Part shown: piece after piece, positions 50,354 to 56,887 of the stretch | Layout: each line of letters starts with the position of its first letter | Position numbering within the stretch: the stretch's first letter is position 1 | DNA from: Candidatus Gastranaerophilales bacterium | Lineage (GTDB): Bacteria; Cyanobacteriota; Vampirovibrionia; Gastranaerophilales; Gastranaerophilaceae | Assembly (NCBI GenBank): GCA_910587245.1 | Contig: CAJULX010000012.1 | Location: 1-60,270 of the forward strand | Direction of reading: 5' to 3' | DNA length: 60,270 nucleotides | Translations under genes and position numbers: made by a program | Notes under the pieces: generated by a model | The model's database searches: none | Told to the model about the DNA's origin: nothing | The model's input: the letters and a program-made list of their open reading frames with translations, nothing else

Positions 50354-50438
50354 CAAACAGGACACGGTATTCCCCCGGTCGAAGTTCAACCAAGAAGTTC
50401 AAAATTAAACAGCCGACACGAATTTTTAACGGTCCTTT
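50354..50438 (-). repeat. 85-bp interspersed repeat, copy A
   Basis: Matches the reverse complement of 52062-52146 at 78 of 85 positions, five of the seven differences falling in one 12-base stretch. Neither copy keeps an open frame, so it is not coding. It contains GGAC/GTCC and CGG/CCG pairs that could close a stem. Its left edge extends into TGTCCTG/CAGGACA, a 7-bp hairpin unique to this copy. Confidence 0.75.
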
Positions 50439-50441
50439 ATT

Positions 50442-50461
50442 GCAAAACAAACCTGTTTTGC
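50442..50461. terminator. Hairpin next to repeat copy A
   Basis: GCAAAACA and TGTTTTGC form a perfect 8-bp stem with a four-base loop, between the convergent 49622 gene and the SDR gene. It lacks a clean T run, so termination is likely but not sure. Confidence 0.4.
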
Positions 50462-50487
50462 GCTCAAAAATTTTAAAACAGAATTTT

Positions 50488-51183
50488 TTAAGAACCTACG
50501 CTAAGCCCCGCACAAAGGTTGATATTCTGCCCCGTTAAACCTTTTGCCTTTTCGGATATTAAATATTTAATCAAATTCGATATCTCTATAGGCTGTATAA
50601 ATCTTCTTTGCGGTACAACATCAAGTATTTCGGCCTTATCTTCTTCATTAATATCGCTCATCAAAGCAGTTTCCACCCACCCGGGGCTTATGCAGTTTAC
50701 CGTAATATTATACTGTGCAAGCTCAAGCGCCAGAGATTTTGTCATACCGTACATTCCTGCTTTTGTTGCAGCGTAAAGGCTTGCATTGGCTTCGCCGACA
50801 CTTGCTGATATTGAAGAAATGTTAATAATTCTGCCGAATCTTTTTTCCTTCATCTGTGAAACACAAAGTGAAGAAAGATAGTAAGGAATAGAAAGATTCA
50901 GCATCATCACTCTTTCTATATCATAGGGCTGAACCCTTTCTATAGGCGAATAAAAGTATTCCCCCGCATTATTTATCAAAATATCAATACTGCCGAATTT
51001 CTCAATTACCTTCTCATAAAGCATTTTTGCATGTTCAAAACAGGATAATTCAATGTTGAAGTAATCATCTATATTAAGATTTCTTCTTCCCGTTTGAAAA
51101 ACATTGTAGCCCTTCTGCCTTAAAACGTTTGCTGTTTCTAATCCAATCCCTGAGGATGAGCCGGTTATTAATACGTTAAACAT
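50488..51183 (-). CDS. Short-chain dehydrogenase/reductase (FabG-like)
   Basis: NAD(P)H-dependent Rossmann oxidoreductase. The cofactor motif G-S-S-S-G-I-G is at 8-14, N-N-A-G at 71-74, catalytic Ser123/124, Tyr137 and Lys141 (S-L-Y-A-A-T-K-A-G), and S-P-G-W-V-E-T follows. At 231 residues it is a classical SDR. T-G-R-R after the second strand suggests NADPH. It could be a 3-ketoacyl-ACP reductase or a sugar/other keto reductase; there is no acyl-carrier gene nearby to decide. Confidence 0.9.
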   Translation of the reverse strand: MFNVLITGSSSGIGLETANVLRQKGYNVFQTGRRNLNIDDYFNIELSCFEHAKMLYEKVIEKFGSIDILINNAGEYFYSPIERVQPYDIERVMMLNLSIPYYLSSLCVSQMKEKRFGRIINISSISASVGEANASLYAATKAGMYGMTKSLALELAQYNITVNCISPGWVETALMSDINEEDKAEILDVVPQRRFIQPIEISNLIKYLISEKAKGLTGQNINLCAGLSVGS

Positions 51184-51219
51184 ATTTTTACCTTATTGTA
51201 TATATCTGCTTATTTTATG

Positions 51220-51555
51220 CTATTTCCCAAATTTAAAAGGGTCTTGATTTGTGTGTTTTATTATAATATCAGAAATTGCACCCAGAAGCTTTTCGCGCTC
51301 TTCGGATGTTAAATTTCTTATACCTTCAACGGCAGTATGCAAATTCGGGTTGCGATCATACCATCTCTGGTATTGTTTCGGGTTGTGCTCCGCAACAATC
51401 TTAATAAATTGTTTAAAATCTTTTTCAATAATTTTTGGAACATAAAGTAAAATATCTATTGCGACCTTTGATTGTATTTCATCGGAAAGCCCCTGAAGAA
51501 GCGTCATAAAGGCGCTCAGATATTTATCTTTATCATACCATCTCATATTCTTCAT
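51220..51555 (-). CDS. Conserved-looking small helical protein
   Basis: A 111-residue, all-helical looking protein with no recognised family (L-L-Q-G-L-S-D-E-I-Q-S-K-V-A-I-D-I-L-L-Y, then R-W-Y-D-R-N-P-N-L and N-L-T-S-E-E-R-E-K-L-L). R-W-Y-D occurs twice (near residues 5 and 65). TATAAT lies five bases before the ATG and there is no Shine-Dalgarno, so a leaderless start is likely; a second ATG three codons in is the alternative. Lies upstream of the SDR gene on the same strand. Confidence 0.65.
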   Translation of the reverse strand: MKNMRWYDKDKYLSAFMTLLQGLSDEIQSKVAIDILLYVPKIIEKDFKQFIKIVAEHNPKQYQRWYDRNPNLHTAVEGIRNLTSEEREKLLGAISDIIIKHTNQDPFKFGK

Positions 51556-51618
51556 ATTATTTATTATATCAAATTTTATTTAAAATAGTATATATTTTGT
51601 ATTTACAAATTAAAAAAC

Positions 51619-51647
51619 TTGCAACATGCCCAAAAATCAAATATAAT
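51619..51647 (+). promoter_or_regulatory. Promoter of the HU gene
   Basis: TTGCAA (51619-51624), 17 bases, TATAAT (51642-51647), 30 bases before the start codon, then AAAGGGG as Shine-Dalgarno. A strong promoter, consistent with an abundant protein. Confidence 0.75.
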
Positions 51648-51677
51648 CATACAAGAAATAAGGAAAGGGGTTCTATA

Positions 51678-51956
51678 ATGAACAAAGAAGAATTAGTACA
51701 AGAAATTGCTAAAAAAGCAAAAGTTACTCAAAAAGAAGCAGCTGAAGTTTTAAACGGTTTCATTGAAACAGTTCAAAAATCAGTTTCTAAAGGTCAAAAA
51801 GTTACATTAGTAGGTTTTGGTACTTTTGAAGCTAGAAAACGTGCAGCTAGAACTGGCCGCAACCCTCAAACAGGTAAAGAAATTAAAATTGCAGCTAAAA
51901 CAGTTCCTGCATTCTCAGCTGGTAAAAAATTCAAAGAACTTGTTAACAAAAAATAA
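51678..51956 (+). CDS. hup: HU-family nucleoid protein
   Basis: Histone-like DNA-bending dimer of 92 residues. M-N-K-E-E-L-V-Q-E-I-A-K-K-A opens the helical core, and the DNA arm carries G-F-G-T-F-E-A-R-K-R-A-A-R-T-G-R-N-P-Q-T-G with the intercalating proline. Ends F-K-E-L-V-N-K-K. The start is set by AAAGGGG. Its codon choice (GCT, GAA, CAA, GTT) is more uniform than in flanking genes, as expected for high expression. A strong terminator follows. Confidence 0.97.
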   Translation: MNKEELVQEIAKKAKVTQKEAAEVLNGFIETVQKSVSKGQKVTLVGFGTFEARKRAARTGRNPQTGKEIKIAAKTVPAFSAGKKFKELVNKK

Positions 51957-51977
51957 GTTTTTTGAAACAAATATTTT

Positions 51978-52012
51978 AAAAGCTGCTTAGAGATTTGCTC
52001 AAAGCAGCTTTT
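51978..52012 (+). terminator. Terminator of the HU gene
   Basis: AAAAGCTGCTT pairs with AAGCAGCTTTT over 11 bp, with GAG/CTC inside the loop, followed by GTTTTG. Confidence 0.85.
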
Positions 52013-52061
52013 GTTTTGTAATCTCTGCCTTTGTATTTTCTTGAAAAAAATATTTTACAAA

Positions 52062-52146
52062 AAAGGACCGTTAAAAATTCGCGTCGGCTGTTTAATTTTG
52101 AAGTTATTAGTACAACTTTGACCGGGGGAATACCGTGTCCTGTTTG
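52062..52146 (+). repeat. 85-bp interspersed repeat, copy B
   Basis: Inverted relative to copy A at 50354-50438 (78/85 identical). In this copy AAGTT and AACTT form an inner hairpin around GTACTAAT, beneath outer GGAC/GTCC and CGG/CCG pairs. Together the copies bracket the SDR, 111-residue and HU genes. Confidence 0.75.
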
Positions 52147-52181
52147 TAAAATATTTTTGCGAAAAGAAAATCTAAACCCCG

Positions 52182-52400
52182 TTATTTTAACAGTTCATAA
52201 GCTTCAATCTTAAGAGCATCGGCAATTTTACACAAAACCTCTAAGCTCGGATTTCTTCTTCCCGTTTCTAAATCACTTATATAATATGTTGAAACATCCG
52301 CCTGAATACTAAGCTGAATTTGCGTAAGACCAAGCTTTTTCCTGTAAAATTTTATATTATTTTTAAGATTTTCTTTAATTTTTCTCGTGCTGCTTGCCAT
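52182..52400 (-). CDS. Xre-type regulator with adjacent operator
   Basis: A 72-residue Cro/CI-like protein: F-Y-R-K-K-L-G-L-T-Q-I-Q-L-S-I-Q-A-D-V-S, then Y-Y-I-S-D-L-E-T-G-R-R-N-P-S-L and A-D-A-L-K-I-E-A-Y-E-L-L. Strongly HTH_3. TACAAT six bases before the ATG and no Shine-Dalgarno suggest a leaderless mRNA. A 17-bp perfect palindrome between it and the divergent 66-residue gene is the natural operator. It is not closely similar to the Xre at 7813 beyond the fold. Confidence 0.87.
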   Translation of the reverse strand: MASSTRKIKENLKNNIKFYRKKLGLTQIQLSIQADVSTYYISDLETGRRNPSLEVLCKIADALKIEAYELLK

Positions 52401-52432
52401 ATTTTAATTGTAATGTTAATATGATTATAAAC

Positions 52433-52449
52433 TTGTACAATATGTACAA
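52433..52449. promoter_or_regulatory. Perfect 17-bp operator palindrome
   Basis: TTGTACA-ATA-TGTACAA. It overlaps a possible rightward -10 (TACAAT, 52436-52441) and lies upstream of the leftward TACAAT, so a bound dimer could control both divergent genes. Confidence 0.65.
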
Positions 52450-52476
52450 ATAAAATAAATGAAAGAGGAGAAAAAT

Positions 52477-52677
52477 ATGGCTAAAACCACCATAAATGAA
52501 GAACAATACAATAAACTCGCAAATAAATTAGTAAACATCACGGATAAATTTCTTGAAATGGAATCAATCGTAAAAACGATAAATATCTGGGTGAAAGAAA
52601 ATGACTACGAATTAATTCCCCTTATGAAAATTTTAAACAATAAAATAGAAGACATGGCAGGCGCCATAAATAAATAG
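52477..52677 (+). CDS. Small helical protein divergent from Xre regulator
   Basis: A 66-residue protein of unknown function (M-A-K-T-T-I-N-E-E-Q-Y-N-K-L-A-N-K-L). It is probably helical with two or three amphipathic segments, and contains E-L-I-P-L-M-K-I-L-N-N-K near the C-terminus. The ATG at 52477 has AGAGGAG eight bases upstream. No toxin, DNA-binding or membrane signature. Its arrangement with the Xre gene and operator repeats that of the 8118 gene. Confidence 0.65.
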   Translation: MAKTTINEEQYNKLANKLVNITDKFLEMESIVKTINIWVKENDYELIPLMKILNNKIEDMAGAINK

Positions 52678-52926
52678 CTGCAAATAAAATACTGTATCTT
52701 AAAAAGCCGCAGAATAATTGTTAACGCATTGTTTCAATTCTTTAGCCCTGTTTTAAAAATTTCCACCATATTGTGTAACATTTCTTTACATTTTCATCTG
52801 AATAAATGATGTATAAAACCCTGAATTTTTAGACAATGGATATGTAAATTGCTATCACATAAAGCGCTGTAAAATAAGTTTTTGCAGGCGCAAATTGGTT
52901 TTGTGTAAAGACTTGGAAATTAAAAG

Positions 52927-53751
52927 ATGAGTGAAAATTTTGAAATAGACTCTTTTAAAAAAATTGTGAGATTATCGGATGAAGAAATCTCGGAACTTTG
53001 GAAAACATACCTTGAAGACAAGAATAACAAGGCTGTTCGCGATAAATTAATCGTTCAGTATATTTATTTAACAAGATATGTAATAGGCAGAATTAAGGTT
53101 AATCTGCCGCCGACATACAGCTATGAAGACATTACAAGCTACGGTGTCGAAGGGCTTATTGACGCCGTTGAAAAATTTTCACCGCAAAAAGGCGCAAAAT
53201 TTGAAACCTATGCCCTTATGAGAATAAGAGGCAGTATAATCGACAGAATTAGAGCCGCAGACTGGCTTCCAAGAACCGTTAGAAAAAAAATCAAAGATGT
53301 AAAACAGGCAATTGAAACCCTGAAACAGAAAATGGATAGAAACCCTACCACAAGCGAAGTTGCAGAATTCATGGGGCTTGAAAAAGAAAAAGTGGAGGAG
53401 ATTTTATCTCAGGATACAGGTATAGATTCACTCTACGATAAAAAGGGACAGGGGGAAGAGAGTGTTGAAATTATCGACACAATTGAAGATAAAAAATCAG
53501 AAAGGCCTGAAGAAGCCGTAGAGAAAAAAGATGCCAAAAGAGAACTGGAATCTGCCCTAAAGAAGCTCCCTGAGCGCGAAAGAATGCTTCTGGTATTTTA
53601 TTACCATGAAAATATGACTTTAAAAGAAATCGGCGAAGCTATAAGTGTTTCGGAATCAAGGGTTTGCCAGCTTCATGCGCAGGCTATTATGAAATTAAGA
53701 AACATTTTAAGCACATCTAGAACGGAGCGCCTTGCAAAATCTATAGTTTAA
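52927..53751 (+). CDS. FliA/WhiG-type group 3 sigma factor
   Basis: Alternative sigma factor of the sigma-28 class, 274 residues. Region 2 (about 42-115) has Y-E-D-I-T-S-Y-G-V-E-G-L-I-D-A-V-E-K-F and the FliA-typical K-F-E-T-Y-A-L-M-R-I-R-G-S-I-I-D-R-I-R, then D-W-L-P-R. Region 3 follows, and region 4 (about 200-262) has L-P-E-R-E-R-M-L-L-V-F-Y-Y and an HTH ending R-V-C-Q-L-H. In Cyanobacteria the related SigF directs pilus genes; in others this class drives flagellar or developmental genes. No flagellar genes are in this window. The nearest unusual surface genes are the prepilin-like ones, a possible but unproven target. Confidence 0.92.
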   Translation: MSENFEIDSFKKIVRLSDEEISELWKTYLEDKNNKAVRDKLIVQYIYLTRYVIGRIKVNLPPTYSYEDITSYGVEGLIDAVEKFSPQKGAKFETYALMRIRGSIIDRIRAADWLPRTVRKKIKDVKQAIETLKQKMDRNPTTSEVAEFMGLEKEKVEEILSQDTGIDSLYDKKGQGEESVEIIDTIEDKKSERPEEAVEKKDAKRELESALKKLPERERMLLVFYYHENMTLKEIGEAISVSESRVCQLHAQAIMKLRNILSTSRTERLAKSIV

Positions 53752-53806
53752 TTTTGCAAATTATCAAAAGCCTTGTGCGCCGCAGGTTTTCGCCGTACGG
53801 TTTTAA

Positions 53807-54072
53807 GGCAAAAAAAATGTCTGCCTGAAATAAGAGCAAACATTTAATAAACACGAGGATATTAAGAGAGAGTAAAAAATATCTGTTTTGAAGCGTTAAG
53901 GCATACAAATTTACTGCCTTGAATGCTTATTTTATTTTTGTTATTTGTTTCTTCCTTTAAAAATTAATCTATCCGCCGGATTCTATCCGCTTTTTGATTT
54001 AATTCCCTTACTCTTTAATAAAGTATTTTTGTTTTAAAAAATTGCCCCGATAAAAAATATTTGTTAAGAAAA
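53807..54072 (-). ncRNA. Duplicated small-RNA element, copy 1
   Basis: This fills most of a 468-base gene-free gap between the sigma factor and yidC. It shares about 200 bases of near-identity with 59885-60108 in the same orientation. On the - strand it ends in an intrinsic terminator: AAATGTTTGC pairs with GCAGACATTT (one G-U), then TTTTT. Inside, ATTAAAGAGTAA pairs over distance with TTACTCTCTCTTAAT (three-base bulge), enclosing AAGCATT/AACGCTT. Copy 1 carries about 35 extra bases with a repeated TCTATCCGC. yidC has its own terminator between, so the RNA needs its own promoter. Promoter boxes here are weak. Confidence 0.6.
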
Positions 54073-54142
54073 ATTAAGAATTATTATAAAAACCTGCCGT
54101 ATCTGTATTTGCACCATTCGTTTATAATTTTATTCGGCAAAT

Positions 54143-54170
54143 AAAAAGCGCCTTTTGACACAAAAAGCGC
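54143..54170 (-). terminator. Terminator of yidC
   Basis: On the - strand GCGCTTTTT pairs with AAAAGGCGC (one G-U) and is followed by TTTTTATTT. A second hairpin, AAAGGGA/TCCCTTT, sits at 54191-54207, between the stop codon and this terminator. Confidence 0.75.
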
Positions 54171-54219
54171 AAATTTAAGATAAACATTTTAAAGGGAAAA
54201 TCCCTTTTGTCTGGTATTT

Positions 54220-55350
54220 TTAATCTTCTTTATTTTCTACATCTTTAACATCTTTTGCTTCAATTACTTTGGAATCGCCTGAAACCTTGCTGTCGGCGGT
54301 TTTACCCGTTTTTGCAAGTTTCTTTTCTTCATCTTCTTTGTCCAGTTTTTTGTTAATAATAACGGTTTGAACAATCTGGAAAAGATTTGAAGTTACAAGA
54401 TATAAAAGCACACCCGCGGGAATAGGAATGAAAACAAACGTAACCATAATCATAACAGGCATTATGGTGCCCATTGATTTTTGAATTGCCTGTTGGGTGG
54501 GGTCTTGAGGCTGATTTTTATTCTGCGCCATCATTACTTTCTGGCTTATAAACATAGTAATTGCAAACAGGATTATAAGCGCGATTACATCATAGTGAAT
54601 GGCTGTTTCTACCTTATCCGTAGGAACAGAGGCTATTAAATTGTCTCCTGTCCTTGTAAATTCTACCTTTTCAGTCTCGCGCGTGCTGATATCAAGAATA
54701 TCAACCTCCGCTTTTTCAACCATATCAAGAGTTGAGAACTTTTCATTTAAATTATCAAGAGGAATTTTTAAATCCAAAGTTTCACCGGGAGTAATATTGC
54801 CCTGAATAATTACAGCTTTTGTGGGCTGGTTAATCTTAACTCCTTCAAGGGTTTCGCCGTTTTTCAGATAAACTTTTGCAGTTTTTCCTGCCTGAAAAAT
54901 ATCTCTCGGGCTTGCCTGAAATTTACCGTCAAAAGACACACCGGCGTTGCTTTTTATCGTAGCGTCAAGTCTTTCTATAAAAAAGAAATTGGCTTTTCCC
55001 GCTTGCTGTATGAATTGTGGGCTGATTAATGCCGTGTATAATAAAATAAAAATCGGGATTTGAATCAACATAGGAAGACAGCCGCCCATGGGGTTAAACT
55101 GATGCTCCTTGTAGAATTCAGCCATTTTTCGCTGCATAGTTTGAGGGTCAGATTTGTACCTGTCCTGAATCATTTTCATTTTGGGTTGAAGTGCCTGCAT
55201 TACCCTCATAGAGCGCTGTTGCGACACACTTGAATGCCACATCGCAAGCCGCACAATGATTGTAAGCGCTATAATCGCTAAACCCCAGTTATTATTGAAT
55301 AAATTCGCTAAAACTTTTAATATTTCAATGGTTAATGCTACAAAATCCAT
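54220..55350 (-). CDS. yidC: YidC/Oxa1 membrane insertase
   Basis: Inserts membrane proteins with or beside Sec. The protein lacks the large N-terminal periplasmic domain of enterobacterial YidC and starts directly with the conserved core (N-N-W-G-L-A-I-I-A-L-T-I-I-V-R-L), Q-P-K-M-K-M-I-Q, and N-P-M-G-G-C-L-P-M-L-I-Q-I-P-I-F. About 120 soluble residues (about 125-245) are inserted before the last membrane segments (V-I-A-L-I-I-L-F-A-I-T-M-F and I-M-P-V-M-I-M-V). The charged Lys/Asp tail may bind ribosomes. The 376-residue layout resembles cyanobacterial YidC. AGGAGA precedes the ATG; divergent from mnmE, which is a common neighbour of yidC. Confidence 0.93.
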   Translation of the reverse strand: MDFVALTIEILKVLANLFNNNWGLAIIALTIIVRLAMWHSSVSQQRSMRVMQALQPKMKMIQDRYKSDPQTMQRKMAEFYKEHQFNPMGGCLPMLIQIPIFILLYTALISPQFIQQAGKANFFFIERLDATIKSNAGVSFDGKFQASPRDIFQAGKTAKVYLKNGETLEGVKINQPTKAVIIQGNITPGETLDLKIPLDNLNEKFSTLDMVEKAEVDILDISTRETEKVEFTRTGDNLIASVPTDKVETAIHYDVIALIILFAITMFISQKVMMAQNKNQPQDPTQQAIQKSMGTIMPVMIMVTFVFIPIPAGVLLYLVTSNLFQIVQTVIINKKLDKEDEEKKLAKTGKTADSKVSGDSKVIEAKDVKDVENKED

Positions 55351-55411
55351 TAATTTCTCCTAAAAACCTTATGTATACTAATTTTACACTAAACATGATA
55401 TTATAAAAGGC

Positions 55412-56779
55412 ATGGAAAACATGTTTGATACAATTTGTGCCGTAGCAACTCCCTTAAGTGCAGGCAGTATAGGGATTATCAGGATTTCAGGAGAAAAATC
55501 TTTCGAAATTATTTCAAAGATTTTTGACAGAAAAATACAAATCGGGATGATAAACCACGGATGGATTTTAAATAATAAAAACAATGAAAAGCTTGATGAA
55601 GTCATTGTTTTGCCTTTTAAAAACCCTAAAAGCTTTACGGGAGAAGATGTTATCGAAATTCAAACCCACGGATCACCCGTTATTATTAGAGAAATCCTGA
55701 ATCTGGTTTTAAAAAACGGGGCAAGGCTTGCAAGCAGAGGTGAATTTACCAAAAGAGCCTTTTTGAACCATAAAATCGACCTTTCGCAGGCGGAAGCGGT
55801 GCTTGATTTAATTAATGCAAAAACCTCAAAAACCGCGTCACTGGCGGCAAATAACCTATCGGGCACTTTAAAAAATGAAATCAACAATATGCGGGAAAAT
55901 TTAATTGAAATTTTGGCTAAAATCACAGCCTCGCTTGATTTTCCCGAAGATGTGGCAGAGGTTGAATACGCTGAAATCCTTGCTGTGCTTGAAAAAGCGC
56001 AGACAAAGATTGAAAAAATACTCCAAAATGCCCGCTGTCACAATGTTTTACGTGAAGGCATACAAATTGCAATCGCAGGATGCCCTAATGTCGGGAAAAG
56101 TTCGCTTTTTAATGCGCTTTTAAATATTCAAAGAGCCATAGTTACAGATATAGCGGGCACTACACGCGATACCATAACTGAAAATATAGATATAGACGGT
56201 ATTTCAGCCACTTTGATTGACACTGCGGGAATCAGAGAGGGCGATATAGACAAAGTTGAAAAAATCGGCGTTGAAAATTCAAAATCCGTAATTGATAATT
56301 CTGATATAATTTTATGTCTTTTTGACGGCTCAAAAGGGTTGCAAAAAGAGGATACGGAAGTATTTCAGCTGTCTGAAACATTAAAAAAGCGCTTATATAT
56401 TGAAACTAAGCAGGATATAACGGGCAAAACGCAGCAGATGCAGGAAACTAACGCAGGTTATACTGCTGAAAATCCTATTATTATTAGCTCTAAGACGATG
56501 TATGGAATTGAAAATTTAAAAAAAGCGATTTTTAATGAAATTATCGGCTCAAATGTAGAAGATTCGGGATTTTTAACAAATCAAAGGCACCAGGAAGCCC
56601 TGAGGAAAGCGCTTGAACATATTGAAATCGCTAAAAACGCCGCGCAGCAAGAAGAATTGCAGGATTTAATTTCAATAGACATTAAATCTGCTCTGCTTTC
56701 TCTTGGCGAGATATCCGGAGAAGTAGTCAACGACGAGGTTTTAGACCATATTTTCGAGAGCTTTTGTATCGGAAAATAA
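55412..56779 (+). CDS. mnmE: tRNA modification GTPase MnmE
   Basis: With MnmG installs 5-carboxymethylaminomethyl groups on wobble uridines. An N-terminal formyl-THF binding domain (about 4-120; D-T-I-C-A-V-A-T-P-L), a helical domain, and an inserted G domain with G1 G-C-P-N-V-G-K-S-S (223-231), G2 G-T-T-R-D-T and G3 D-T-A-G-I-R. It ends in the catalytic C-I-G-K. 455 residues, complete. The start may be the ATG at 55412 or the one at 55421, which has better Shine-Dalgarno spacing (AAAAGG). Confidence 0.96.
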   Translation: MENMFDTICAVATPLSAGSIGIIRISGEKSFEIISKIFDRKIQIGMINHGWILNNKNNEKLDEVIVLPFKNPKSFTGEDVIEIQTHGSPVIIREILNLVLKNGARLASRGEFTKRAFLNHKIDLSQAEAVLDLINAKTSKTASLAANNLSGTLKNEINNMRENLIEILAKITASLDFPEDVAEVEYAEILAVLEKAQTKIEKILQNARCHNVLREGIQIAIAGCPNVGKSSLFNALLNIQRAIVTDIAGTTRDTITENIDIDGISATLIDTAGIREGDIDKVEKIGVENSKSVIDNSDIILCLFDGSKGLQKEDTEVFQLSETLKKRLYIETKQDITGKTQQMQETNAGYTAENPIIISSKTMYGIENLKKAIFNEIIGSNVEDSGFLTNQRHQEALRKALEHIEIAKNAAQQEELQDLISIDIKSALLSLGEISGEVVNDEVLDHIFESFCIGK

Positions 56780-56815
56780 ACCGTCTTAATATTTTTAACC
56801 TTGTAAATATTGTTA

Positions 56816-56855
56816 AGAAAAGGGGCACCTGCTGTAAAAGCAAAATCGGTACCCC
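56816..56855 (-). terminator. Terminator of glycine-rich gene 3
   Basis: On the - strand AACAACTTT precedes GGGGTACC, which pairs with GGTGCCCC (one G-U), then TTTTC. Same layout as the elements after paralogs 1 and 2, with a different loop. Confidence 0.75.
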
Positions 56856-56887
56856 GGAAAGTTGTTTTTATCGTAAATTTTGTTGAA

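Noticed and set aside
50326..50538. Open frames across the 85-bp repeats (also at 52031-52213)
   Set aside because: In each of the repeat's frames one copy has a stop codon, so there is no shared coding frame.
52433..52449. TTGTACA near 20977 as a second site of the Xre operator
   Set aside because: Only one half-site is present there and it doubles as a -35 box; no palindrome.
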